Assembly (NCBI GenBank): GCA_029531795.1 | Contig: JAPEIS010000005.1 | Coordinates: forward strand, 1,486,001 to 1,550,000 | Direction: 5' to 3' | From: Sclerotinia nivalis | Taxonomy: Eukaryota; Ascomycota; Leotiomycetes; Helotiales; Sclerotiniaceae | DNA: 64,000 bases | Shown here: piece by piece, positions 1 to 11,709 of the stretch | Layout of the letters: each line of letters opens with the position of its first letter | Position numbering within the stretch: position 1 is the stretch's first letter | Made by a program: the position numbers and the translations under genes | Notes under the pieces: generated by a model | Told to the model about the DNA's origin: nothing | Database searches by the model: none | The model's input: the letters and a program-made list of their open reading frames with translations, nothing else

Positions 1-1872
1 CTTCACTCATGCCCATGTGACCCAAAAGTGGGACCATCGCAGTGTCATTACCCATGGCTAAGTCCATATATGGAGCAGCGGCATAAGCTGTGGAACTCAT
101 TGAGTTGAAGGTGCTGAATGTACTGGTACTTGGAAATTGTGGATCAACCATGGGATAGCCAGGATTTGGAGATGATACCGTATTTGTGCGACTCTTGCGG
201 GTGCGTTGCCTTCGAGCCTTGGCTTTACCTTGTTGTGCATTAGGATCAAAGTCTACTCCAGATGAATTGGCGTGATTCATGAGCTGGTTTTGATTGTTTG
301 GTAGTCGGGCATAAAGAGCAGTGAAATTGGCCTGTGCAGATTGTAATTCGTTTTCCAGTTGCTCCAGCCGTTGGCTGCAGTCTTGCGCATGAACATGCTG
401 CGCTCTGTTCTTTGCCTCCCACTGTGCATCGCTTCTTCTTTCTGAAGCCTCCCACTCACGGGCTTGATCATCATCTAACCCGATCCCAAGGTTCTCCCTT
501 TCCTCTTCCAACTTTTTGACCAATAGCCCCTTCTCCGCAACTTCCCGCGTGTATTCCGCTATTAAATCTTGAACGTTGCGAATGTTTCGACGAAGCTCCT
601 CGCATCGGGCCTCCGTAGACACGCGTATCTCCTCTGTCTCGCGACTCCAGGACTCCCGTTCGGCCTCCATTGACTTGATTTCCTTCTTCCAGCGTGCTTG
701 CTCATCATGCATCTTCTTCCTCTCTACCTGCTTCGTTTGTAGACTCTTTTGGAGTGCCGTTTTCCGCGATTGTGCTTGCCGATTCTTGACCTCCAGATTT
801 TTCACCTCTTTCCTCAGTGCCTCACTCGCCTCCTCCTTGTCCTTGACAATTTCTGTCTTTTTGTCTTTATCTTCTGACAAAATAAGGATTTGGTTCCTTA
901 TCTCCTCAGATTCCTTAAGGCCTTGTGCAATCACATCTTCAACCTCTTTCTGAACCGCATCTTGTTTCCGCTGCAATTCTTGTATCGTTTCGCGGCCATC
1001 GTCCAGAGATTGAGCAATCGAGGCGGACCAGTTCTCAGCGGTAGCGGTTGCTATCGATGGCGAGTGTTTTCTACCCACGGTGTTTCTTCTCTGGCTATGG
1101 TGCGAAACGCTTGATTCTCGCACGACGACCTGAACAGTGGCTGCGGGAGGATTTGTAACATCGGTAGGGCCTCCATGGGCTCGAACCGTTGGCAAACTTT
1201 CCCCACTAGCAGCATCATGTTGATCATCATTTGAGAGGTCCGCTTCATTCCTCATCACTCCATGCCGTGGATGCCCATCTCGACCCAATGTTCTTAACCG
1301 TATAACTCTACTCCCAGCTTGAAAATTCTGCGAACCAACCGCAATAACCCTCACATTGTAAAAATTACCCGGCTTGAGTCCTTCAATGATAACCGTTTCC
1401 CCTTGGGTTGATTCGCCAACTATGTAATATCTTAGCGCAAGTACTACAGGCCTTATGCAGTGTAGAGATCTCACCATCAACACCATTTACTTGGAGGATA
1501 TACCGAACCACGCCTTTATTCGGTGGAGATGAAGACCAATGTAAAGTCAAGGAATCTGACTTGATACATGCGAGAGATACTTCCGGTGGATCGGGGACCT
1601 CGACGCCTAGAATGCTAATGAGTCGTGGTAGAGGGGTCCAAAGAACATCGCTCGCCCTCCTCAGCAGCCTTGAATAATAGGTTAGTAAAGCCTTGTTTTC
1701 GTAGTTCCTTCAGATGACGCGTGACAAACCAGAACAGCGCCGCGCAGGTCACTATCGACTGAATTAAAAACATGTGTTCGTGAAGTTCCCTGGCATGACT
1801 AAAAACCCAGTCAATCAAGCTGGTGTAGTAGTCTACAGCGTTCATACAGAATCGAATCCGAACCGATCTCAA
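1..1872 (-). CDS. FN3-domain coiled-coil membrane protein (3' end off window)
   Basis: The gene runs off the left edge, so its C-terminus is missing. Proposed exons on the minus strand are 1872-1730, 1668-1475 and 1419-<1. The 61-nt intron (1669-1729) has a weak GTTTGT donor but a perfect ACTAAC branch site. The 55-nt intron (1420-1474) joins GVD to VGEST in frame. The N-terminus holds one hydrophobic segment (about residues 28-48). A fibronectin type III domain follows (PDPPEVSLACIKSD, then GLKPGNFYNVRVIAVG), then a long charged coiled coil rich in Glu, Lys and Arg, and a Ser/Pro/Asn-rich tail. This matches the ascomycete 'fibronectin type III domain protein' family, whose function I do not know. 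A later in-frame Met at 1845 is an alternative start. Confidence 0.75.
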
Positions 1873-4283
1873 AACACTCAGAGAAGAGGTTGTTGAGATC
1901 TAATCATGCAGAGAAAGAAAAAAAAAGGGGTAAAGAGATAGTGGTAGGAAGTAGTGATGGTGGAAGCTGTAGTGAGTATTTAAATAAAGAGATGGTGAAA
2001 GCTGTAGTGAGTATTTAAATAAAGAGATGGTGACAATTTCGCAATCATCAAACAACTACAGCTTTCTTTGCTTTTTTTGCAACGGTCCATGTTTCCTCAT
2101 TTTAATACACCTGAGGCAATTATGCATAATGACTCTTGAAAATCCCCCCTTCCTCATTTGCCTGATGTAGCCAATTAAATGATCTGCTATAATGTATATC
2201 CCGGATTATTAATGGATCTTCAGGTGAAAAAATGACCAATCAGATTGAATGAGATTTCACTACCGACACGAATCCGGACGCTAGAATCTCAAACCGCCTT
2301 TCCCGCACGCCTCAAAAGAAATCGGCAATAGGGCGGGAATCATTAATGCGGGGTATTTCAAGTGACGGATCGTGATCAATGCCACTTGTTGCTTTCAAAG
2401 CTTAAAGCTTTTGGGGGTATGGTTACGAAAAAGGCTTTGGGAGAGTACTACAGAGAGTACTAACAGACAGTACTAACAGGGAGTATGGAAGTAAAGTGAG
2501 GTGAAGTTTGGATTTGGTGAATGATCAGATGGAACAACACTGTATTCTACAAGGCCAAGGAGGATAAAGAACTTACTTCATCTACCATGTCAATATTCCC
2601 AATAGTTACGCTTTGTGTAAGTAGGGGTCATTGTCTACCTTCGGATACAGAATAATAAGCACCGAAGAATCGTATCGTATCGTATCGCACAGAGGTTGTT
2701 AGTTGAGGGTGTCAATCGAGGGTATTTCACTCAGGGGGTCCTCCTAGGCTTTGAGGGTGTTCTACTCTGGACACATAAAAAATCATTTCATTGTATGATC
2801 TTCTCGACCTATCTCCCTACCTATCTATCTATACCTATCTATACTGAGATACTTACTACCTATAGGCTTCCTTCCTGAATCCTTTCTTCACTTGTTACTT
2901 GGCGTTCTACCCCAATCCATCAGCAAGCCCCCTTTTCACATGCGAAATAATGAACAATATTTTCTTGACCGATCTCGATCCATAAAAAATCTGCAATTCT
3001 ACGGGGTATTGTAAACTTTACCTAGGTACTTTCATTGACTCCACGAAGGCTAGCGACAAGTTTTTTGTTTATCACAAATACGAGAAGAGTTTTTCAATAT
3101 TAGTCTTTTCAAGCAGGAATAAATCGATCGCTGTCCTCAGTACGATTACGTTATAGAGGAATGAAAAAGATGGAGACGGTAGATTGGATTTTAGAGTATG
3201 CGGTACGAGTTTTGAGTCCGGCCCCTCGATGCCGAAAATAATAAGAGGAGCTGCCACTCCTCTTAAAGATAATCAACTTTCCAAGTACACTTAGGTACTT
3301 ATGACCCACTCATGAAACCACGTTGTGTGTGCTGTAGGTACTCACGTACTGTACTTTACATTACAGTACATAAGGACACACAAGTACATATGTATATCTA
3401 GGTCCTGTATGGTAGGTATCTCTCGGTTCTCGGTTCACGGGGCGCTTCGGAAATAGAAATTTGTGCTTTAGGTGCATTGAGGTTTTGCTGCATGACTTGG
3501 AATCTTTAGAAGCTTGGAACCCTCCTTAACCCTTGTTAGGAGCAAAGCAGGCAAGGGTATTAAAGAATCGAATCCTTTGCAACGGGTTTTGATCTGCTTT
3601 GAGTCTGCTTTGAGCCTGTTTTGTGCCTACTACTCCGTACTTTTCATTTTCTCCGTGTCGTCACCCTACTGGAAAAAAGCTCCGTCCACTTATTTTAGCA
3701 GCACATGCAGCCTGCATTCTGCATTCCCAATCCCAACCTATCCAATTACCTACCTAGTAACTCTCAACATCAACAGTTTCCCATCTCTTATTAATTCCCC
3801 CTTCTCAACCAAACACACTTCACACTTCACACACTTCACACTTCACACTTTACACTTGAAACTTCAAAAACTTCTCTCTACCAAGATCCTTCATTGGCTC
3901 TCGGATTTTATTTACAATTGTTAAATTCACTCGTTATCGTCCTTTTCAAATCAAAAGTCTTACTATATCAATTTGTAACTTTGGCCTATAATTACCTTAC
4001 CTTACCTACCTACTTCTAAGCCCTTTATTCAGCCATCGCAAATATTCGCACCTTTTACATAATATACGATCGTCTTATTCATCACTTAGATAAACCCCCA
4101 CCTGATCAAGTTGTAAAGTCTAACGGAATTCACGCATGACCGAGTTGACGTATAAGTCTCACAACTGTAATCCTCAACACTTCACTCATCTGCGCGCATT
4201 CACAAATCTTCGTTGGTGATATCCGCCTTCGTACTACACCATATCGCAACAACGATACCTCCCTTTATAACAATCAATTAGCA
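1873..4283. other. Intergenic region, shared 5' flank of two divergent genes
   Basis: No convincing gene is seen in 2.4 kb. The stretch serves as 5' flank for the minus-strand FN3 gene and the plus-strand lipin gene. It holds a 35-bp tandem duplication (1962-2031), a short GTATC microsatellite near 2669-2687, a CTAT/CCTA run near 2818-2845 and CACTT/CACA runs near 3820-3850. The last 250 bases before the lipin start are C/T-rich, as in many fungal 5' leaders. Confidence 0.6.
1962..2031. repeat. Two-copy 35-bp tandem duplication
   Basis: The segment containing GCTGTAGTGAGTATTTAAAT occurs twice, at about 1966 and 2001, with only the leading bases differing. It lies about 90 bp upstream of the FN3 gene start. 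The near identity suggests a recent slippage duplication. Confidence 0.85.
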
Positions 4284-6688
4284 ATGCAGTACGTGCGAAG
4301 TATCAGCGGATCGGTTTCGAAAACATGGAACTCCATCAATCCAGCAACCCTCAGCGGAGCTATCGATGTTATAGTCGTTGAACAAGAAGATGGATCATTG
4401 GCATGTTCACCATTTCACGTCCGCTTCGGGAAGTTCTCTCTTCTTCGACCATACGAGAAGAAGGTCGAATTCAGAGTCAATGATGTCAAACAAGATTATG
4501 CGATGAAGTTGGGAGAAGGGGGAGAGGCATTCTTCGTTTTCGAGACGAGTGATAATATCCCAGAAGCTATGCAGACATCGCCCCTTGTTTCGCCAGTTTC
4601 CAGTCCGCCATTACCAGCAGCAGGCTCAGACCCAGCGAGCCTGTCCGAACCCGATTTCCTAGCCTTAGATATGGGACATAAGAGTTTAAGATCAGACAGT
4701 TTTACCAAGTCTGTTGGAGGCTCATACCCTAGAAGGCAAAGTAATCTCAGTAAGCTGCCAAGATCCTACTCAAATGTTCTTTACTGACTGGAATAGGTGC
4801 TTTGACGCCACCATCAATATCTTCAGAGCATGCAAGTGGCAGGCCCCTTTCTGGCGACTGGTCGGCGGTGCATCGTAGCCATACAGACGAATTGTTGCCA
4901 TCTTCGGCTCGAACAAATATTAGCGATTTGACGGAACGAGATAGACAGACACGATCTATGACACCGACTATTGCAGCTGTTGATGGCCAATCGGACATCT
5001 TTACTGAAAGGTCGCACAGTCCTCCACCTTTGCCAACCCGCGAAGCATTAGAACGGGCAATGGCATTGTCGAATCGACTTCAAGCTTCCAACATACCAAG
5101 TCAGGTTACCGAAACCGGAGATTTGATGTTGGATATGACTGGTTACAAAAGTAGTGATGATGATGCTCTTCGAGCAGAAGTGATTGCACGGAAGATTTTG
5201 TCGGAAGAATTAGAAGGCAATTATGACATTGGTGCTCTAATTGGTGCGGATGAAAATGGAAACCTTTGGATATACAGCAGCGAGGAGGCAAAAGACGCTG
5301 CAAGTCATAGAGCAGCAATGGCAGGCATTACGAATGCCTCTGGATTAACCAGTGATGCTTCATCGGACCCAGGATATAATAGTGAAACGGATAGTGATAT
5401 CCTTCACCCACCAATGGTTCCAACGCACCGACGTGCCGATTCTGATTCATTGGGAATGCAGACGCCACCTAAGACACCCACTGGAACTGCCGGTGATCCA
5501 AATCGGAATTATGCCAAAACTTTACGATTGACTAGCGACCAATTGAAAGCTCTCGGTCTCAAGTCCGGACCAAATCCCGTGAGCTTCACTGTCAATCGAG
5601 CAACATGTCAAGCCAATATGTATCTTTGGAAATATGACGTCCCTATTGTAATTTCTGATATTGACGGCACCATCACAAAATCAGATGCTCTTGGTCACGT
5701 TCTTAACTATATCGGAAGGGATTGGACTCATATTGGAGTGGCCAAACTCTATACTGAGATTGTCAACAATGGTTACAATATCATGTATTTGACGTCTCGA
5801 TCGGTAGGTCAAGCTGACACTACCAGAGCATACCTCAACGGCGTGGTACAGGAAAATTATCATTTACCGAAAGGTCCGACCATATTGAGTCCTGATAGAA
5901 CGCTTGCAGCTTTGAGAAGAGAGGTTTACATCAGAAAGCCGGAAGTCTTCAAAATGGCTTGTCTACGAGATATTAAGAACTTGTTCGGTCCCAACCGCAC
6001 ACCGTTCTACGCAGGTTTCGGCAACAGACTGACTGATGCGTTGTCATACCGTTCTGTCAGTATTCCCAGCAATCGTATTTTTACAATCAATAGTTACGCA
6101 GAAGTGTCGTTAGATTTGCTCAGTCTCAACAAATTACGATACAGCTATGTCAATATGCGAGAGGTCGTCGATCATTACTTTCCACCAGTAAACACCCTCA
6201 TTACAAGTGGAGGTGAAGAATACACTGATTTCACGTATTGGCGAGAACCTGTTCTTGAAATTGATGATTTCAGTGCATCCGAGAGCGACGAGAGAGATCT
6301 CGAAGAAAGAGAAGATGAGGAGGAGGATGAAGAAGAGGAAGAAGATAATGGACAGATGGGTGAAAGTTACATCTCTCGCGGGTCTATAGATGAAGACAAT
6401 TACTACGAGGAAGGTCTAGATGAAAGTCTTTTGATGGAGTCTATTGAAGGAAATGATGGTTTGACAAGAAGTATGCTATCAGAAGACCAAGGTCAGGAGT
6501 ACTACGACAATGCAATCGAAGATGACGATGAAGAAGAAGAGGAGTCGCCACTAGAAGAAGGTGGTGTCAGACTAGATGATCAACTCACTCCCCAACCCCA
6601 ACCCGAGAAACGCGATTCTGATGCCGAAGTGATTACGGGAATGCACAACCTTGTTCTGGAAAGGGAAGATTCCGACGATAAGGTCTAA
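4284..6688 (+). CDS. PAH1: Lipin-type phosphatidate phosphatase (Pah1/Ned1)
   Basis: This is a Mg-dependent phosphatidate phosphatase that makes diacylglycerol, the branch point between storage lipid and membrane phospholipid. Exons are 4284-4749 and 4797-6688, giving 785 aa. The 47-nt intron starts GTAAGC, has a CTGAC branch site and joins SNL to SALTPP. The N-LIP domain covers residues 1-100 and includes HVRFGKF. The C-LIP catalytic domain starts near residue 420 and holds the HAD-type DxDxT motif DIDGT at about 443-447. The tail is very acidic, with Asp/Glu runs near 6300-6345 and 6515-6545; in yeast an acidic tail helps recruitment to the Nem1-Spo7 phosphatase. Ser/Pro-rich linkers suggest control by phosphorylation. 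Family assignment is firm. Confidence 0.95.
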
Positions 6689-7958
6689 ATGCTCATTGCG
6701 GAAAGACATAAGAGGCATGGGACTTCAACATCCGTGTACAGTCGATCACGGCACCCGAGAGACGGCAGATGAATCACCGACGAAACTAAATGGGAGATGC
6801 AAGTGGATGAATAGGAGCATTTGTGTTGGAGTGCAGCGTAGCGACGAGATTTTTTTTGGCGAAATACCTTTTAAGGCGAGTGTAGATTAGCATATTTTGG
6901 GAGTTTAGATGGATGAGCATAGGATTTTTTAATTTTTGGGATTGTGTATATCTCTTATGGGTGGAAAGGTATGGATCGGTATGGGTATACAAGGGGCATG
7001 GAAGACAAGGCATAGCGTGGAGTTTTTAATTTTTGGAACATTTTTTTGGGTCGTGAGAATAAAGCGAATTATATATATACTATTATGGGAATTTTCATGG
7101 GATATAATTATAATATTCGTAATACTGCATACCTTGGAGCGAGCAGGGAAGAAATGACAGGAGCTCGCTCTTTCCTAAATTTTGATACAGATATCGTATT
7201 CTTTCTCGTTCCCTTTGTATGTACCTATGCAAAGATTTCATCGCCATATATGCAATTGACTCTGGAACAAGATTCTCTTTCCTTCTAGCTTCCTCTTTCC
7301 CTGCTCTTTCTTGGCTAGTCCCCTTTCTTCCTTACTTGCCCCCTGGCGCTCTCTATTGAGTTTGTCTCAAGTGCTCTAGGATGTTGTTTACTTGAGTTCT
7401 ACTTTGTTCCCTCGATTTCTATGTCGATTCCTCAAGTCCTACTCTGACTCCTCAAGGTATTACTCATGTGCCACCAATTCGCCAGACTGGGGCTTCCCGT
7501 GCCCATTCGAAACGTATATCGCGTCCTTCGCATTTGAGCCTTGTCGAGCTTTGTACATAACGACGTTGTTTATTCGAGACGTAGGATGAGGAGGGAATTT
7601 GGAGATCATGCGGGGGGGGTGCGTTGATCTCTTTTGTTGCTTGGATTTGGGAGGTGCGTATATGGAGACGGATTATGCCTATCGGGAGTTTCTCCAGCAG
7701 TGGACATCGAAGCCTTTAATTACCCTGACGCCACCGTGCGCTTCCGTACCCCGAGCCACGCAATGGTATAGAGTAAATCTGATCTGCAAATCTGATTGTT
7801 TCCACTTTGATATTACCATGGGTATTTAGGTGTCATTTATTACTCTTCTCTTAGTTGCCTAACATATTCAGAGAAGCTTCAGATACTCATTCTGCGAATC
7901 CCGTGGATGAGTCCCCAAATCGCTATCCATAGCTACTGATTGAGCAGGCGAAAAGTCG
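6689..7958. other. Intergenic region after PAH1
   Basis: Apparent 3' UTR and spacer. The first 400 bases contain T-rich stretches and an AT-rich tract (7060-7125) where transcription could end. Short open frames on the plus strand lack codon or domain signals. No gene is recognised. Confidence 0.5.
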
Positions 7959-8543
7959 TCATCTCCTTTCGCATCGAAGAGTAAGCACATCTCTTTCTGC
8001 ATCGAAGAGTATATCGAGAGATGGTTTCGGGGTTGAAATTCGTAGGGGGGTTGGTCGGATATCTAGGAATTGCTCGGGATTTGGTAGTTGTGTAGAGGGT
8101 GATTGGGTATGTAGGGGTTGTTCTGAGCTATTGCTTGAAGGTTTGCATGGACCGTGGCTAGAGGAAGCAGAGGAATAGGAATATGAATAGCTTGTGCTTG
8201 AGGTTGTGCTAGAAGTGCCGGATATATCTGGAGAGCCCGAGGTTGTTGGACTTTGAAATGACGAGTTGGGAGAGTTAGCATCAAATTGAGATGCAGATGG
8301 CGTTGGGCTTGCACTGCTTGAAAGACCAGACTTTTCTCCTTCAAATTCGATACTCGTTATTCGTCTAGAGGAAGGTATAGGTATAGGTATAGGTATAACA
8401 GCAGTTTGGATACCAAGATATCGAGGAAGTATCAGAATCCGGAAAGAAGGATCCCAATAACCAGTAAGATTACATAGCAGTATCGAGCTCAGGTCTACCT
8501 CACGAGAGCGAATATGCATTAAAGATTCGGAATTGTAATTCAT
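7959..8543 (-). CDS. Hypothetical Ser-rich low-complexity protein
   Basis: An uninterrupted 194-aa frame that I do not recognise. The N-terminal third is ordinary sequence. A PIPIPIP run follows, encoded by an imperfect hexanucleotide repeat at 8372-8400. The middle is rich in Ser, Thr, Tyr and Pro, and the end is more regular (IRPTPLRISTPKP, then DAERDVLTLR). No domain, signal peptide or membrane helix is seen. It is on the same strand as the next hypothetical gene, 540 bp away. It could be a real orphan gene or a chance frame in simple sequence. Confidence 0.4.
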   Translation of the reverse strand: MNYNSESLMHIRSREVDLSSILLCNLTGYWDPSFRILILPRYLGIQTAVIPIPIPIPSSRRITSIEFEGEKSGLSSSASPTPSASQFDANSPNSSFQSPTTSGSPDISGTSSTTSSTSYSYSYSSASSSHGPCKPSSNSSEQPLHTQSPSTQLPNPEQFLDIRPTPLRISTPKPSLDILFDAERDVLTLRCERR

Positions 8544-9084
8544 TGTTCTATTGGGAGTTCTGTTTCATCTCGTTTGAATCATATTCTTGGTTCGGATGCT
8601 ATGTACATATGTCGTAATGGTTTGCCACACTTAATGTCACTAGTTCATTGATGTTGATGATCTAAACTCATTTTATTGCTAGTATAGCTCCAGTAGTTAG
8701 CACCGGTAGTGCCGCCAATGAGTAGCTTCCCCGCATCGCGCTACTGTATCATGTGGAGGGAAAATAACGTTGGTTGCAATTGCGCCAGCATGTATCCTGT
8801 TGAAAAAAGAATTCTTCCCCTTTAATCGATATCCCAAATGTATTTACATTGTCAAAGTCAAAGTCATAAACTCCGTAGCATGCATGCAGATACCGTATCC
8901 CGAGATCAATATCCTGAACTTTCTAAATCGTTATTTGCTCGGAGAGTTGGCTCGATCGATATCAATATCGATCCAAGCGACTACTATGATGAAAGTACTG
9001 ACTTCTTTTAAGTTGGTTTGATTTGTCGTTTGAAGGGAGAGCTGGATGCTCTTTATCGAAGGGGGCGCGGGGATCTTCGGAATC
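8544..9084. other. Intergenic spacer
   Basis: 541 bases with no supported gene. A palindromic GATCGATATCAATATCGATC-type stretch lies near 8953-8973, and a CAAAGTCAAAGTCA repeat near 8853. Confidence 0.5.
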
Positions 9085-9658
9085 TTAGTCATGCTTTGCA
9101 TAATGGCCAGTCTACATGTTAAACATCAGTCAGTTATTGATATGTTTCTCTTAATTCAAGAACTTGGATTAGACATACCAAATGCTGCATATCCTCAAAA
9201 TCAATCAAGACATTCGACTCATCACCATCAACCCTAACATCGAGATCTGGAGAACCCTGTCTGGCTTGTCCTGCTTGTTTTTCTTGCTCTGATCTTCCCT
9301 GTACGGTACCAGCAGACTGCAAATCAACAGTATGACGGAAACTATTATGTGTAGTAGCGTCTCCATTAAAAGTACTATGATGATTCTCATCGTCAAATAG
9401 AAGGAGCACGATCAAGGCGTCTTTGAAGGATGGCTTGATTTTGCGTTCGGAGAGGAGGTGGAGGAGTTGGGGGATGGTGAGGTTGTGGTAGTTTGTTGGT
9501 GGGCTGGTGTTTTGCATGGTGATGGTGGTGGGTGAATTGGGCTCAGAGGTGGGTACGTCGTTGAGCATGGAGTTGAGTATGGAGCTGATGGTTATTCGGG
9601 GAGTTTGGGTTGGGAATGGTGGTGGGATTGAGGATGAGGATGGGGATGGGGATGACAT
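9085..9658 (-). CDS. Hypothetical protein with SAP-like motif (gene A of divergent pair)
   Basis: Proposed exons are 9658-9179 and 9111-9085, giving 168 aa. The intron (9112-9178) has a consensus GTATGT donor, a CTGAC branch site and a TAG acceptor. Reading through it instead gives a 174-aa frame ending at 9134. The key segment, NLTIPQLLHLLSERKIKPSF followed by KDALIVLLL, has the helix-turn-helix spacing of a SAP-like module. It closely resembles the N-terminus of the gene at 11710. The rest is Ser/Pro-rich at the N-terminus and polar at the C-terminus. Function is unknown; a SAP-like role in nucleic-acid binding is inference only. Confidence 0.55.
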
Positions 9659-11709
9659 TTTGAATACGCGTTGGGGTTTGTGGTTTGTGCTTGATATGGG
9701 TGGAGTTGGCTTGTATGTACGGCGAATTTATGTATAGCTTGTGAGTTGTATTGTTATTTTTACTTGTACATCTGGAGTTGTAGTCGAGTTCGACTATAAG
9801 CAAGTATTTGCTTTTGTTTATAATGGGAAAGAATCTTTATGATACCGAGCCAATCCGAAATAGTATCAAGTAAAGATAGGATGAAAGATCATTTAGATGA
9901 TTATTAGGTTATTGTTATAGGTTATAGATTATAAAAGGAAGAGTTGTGAGGGGTTGAAAAGGGTAAAATGTACAAGTTTCTGGTTTGTATTTGTGATAAG
10001 AAGGATTTTTACCTGTCTAAAATTTAGTAAATTAACACTAAGGATAACTGTAGATTAGATGAGTGATTATTTGTATTCTAGTACTGTTTGTTGTTTGTTA
10101 TGTTGTTGTATAGTACGATTAAGAGAGGTTTTGAAGAAAGTTCAAAAGAGAAGTGGTTACTAGGAGGTTACTGTCTTGGGATATCGGCTGGATAATCAAC
10201 TTTGTTATATACAAATAAGAACAAGATGGTATTGTACACTCAAGGAATAGTCTGGATAGATAGTAAATAATATAGATTCACTTTTTGGTGTTGTGTTTAT
10301 TATATGTTTGTGAGCTCTAGATTAGATTGATGTTGAGAGAAAGAGATGGTTTGATTCGAGTATATTTTGCTTATGGAGTTTGGATAGATTATCTAAAGAT
10401 GTTTTGGTGAAGATAGATTTCTTGTATTACGGTTAATTGTTTATTGGAGTAGATTGAACTATATTTAAATGTATATAGTTCTAGATGGTAAGTAAATAGA
10501 TTTCGTTTTGTTCGAATAGGGTTTTCTCGTTTAAGATCAATATATTTTGTAGATCTTTTGTCTATTGAAAATTCGTAACCCATTTTGTAAACATAATCAT
10601 AAAATGTTCTTGAGATATTGATTGAGCTATAGAATCTTTTGATTGTTATAAGAGTACTATTGTAGCTGTTATTTTGTTGAAGATGATTTGAAGTTTTCAT
10701 AATATTGAAGATTAATTCAAACTCAATCACGTCAAACCAAATCAAATCAAATCACTATACTATATCCAATTCCTTAAAGTTCATTGTTTTTTCTTATTCA
10801 GTATTGATTATCAAATTGCTTTACTAATTCTTATTGTTACAGTTCACTATTACTTCCCTATGGCATTCGTCACTCCTATCCAAAATAAAATACTGGAAAT
10901 TGTTTACATTTTTCATATACTCAATTGCTGAGATTAAATCAGATCAATTCAAATGAAATCTCACAAAGCATCTAGGATGCTAAACTAACAAAGTTGATAT
11001 AAGACAATACAAGTTTCTACAAATATCATATAATAAGAGATGAGTATTCATCTTATTCAATTTGATCTCACTATTATCTCTATCTAGGTTTACTCCTTAA
11101 ATGAATAAAGAATATTTATTAATTTTATTTATACCTTGATTAACCTTCTTTGAATTACATTTTGTTTCATTTATTTCCAAAATCTATTCATTATATATAA
11201 ATCAGATCTGTCAATTAATCTCTTACACATTTATAAAATATGAAATATTAGTTATGTAATTCAAATTCATTTTATCATTACTATTATTTTCCCTTGTCCT
11301 TATTGATCCAAAAATCTTACATTTCATACTTGGGAAAAAGTTCACAGCCCCCTCGGTTAGCTAATCTTCTACTACCCGAAGTATAGGTAGGTCATTATAC
11401 CTTTCCTAAGATTTCAAATCAAAATCTAGGTTTTAATTTTTGATAGGAAACATATGAGCTGTGTTTTTCTTGGATTTACCATTCGTCTGTTTATTTTGCT
11501 TAATACGGTACATTCACTGTTTACTGAACTGCAAAGAGCTCATACAAACATTAAATTTTTGATTTTCGTTTTATCTATTTATTTATCAACAAATACTTTT
11601 TGATCAACAATATACAATCTAATCAACTTCTATTAATCAATCCTCTCTCAACAAGTAAACAAAAGAACAATTCAGTCTCAATTGTTCCCTCAGCCGCAAG
11701 GTTATAATC
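9659..11709. other. AT-rich block between two divergent SAP-like genes
   Basis: About 2 kb, visibly poorer in G+C than its flanks from about 9800 to 11650, with many TAATT and ATAAT runs. A 118-codon minus frame at 10389-10745 has Lys/Asn/Ile/Tyr-rich composition expected from AT-rich noise. No transposase, reverse transcriptase or clear terminal repeats are seen. Confidence 0.6.

Noticed and set aside
576..953. 125-codon plus frame, Ser/Phe-rich
   Set aside because: It is the antisense of the coiled-coil part of the FN3 gene, whose minus-strand frame is open and family-like.
6207..6389. Basic 60-codon plus frame
   Set aside because: Out-of-frame shadow of the acidic tail of PAH1.
10389..10745. 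118-codon minus frame in the AT-rich block
   Set aside because: Composition (Ile, Asn, Lys, Tyr) is that expected of AT-rich noise; no motif or splice logic.
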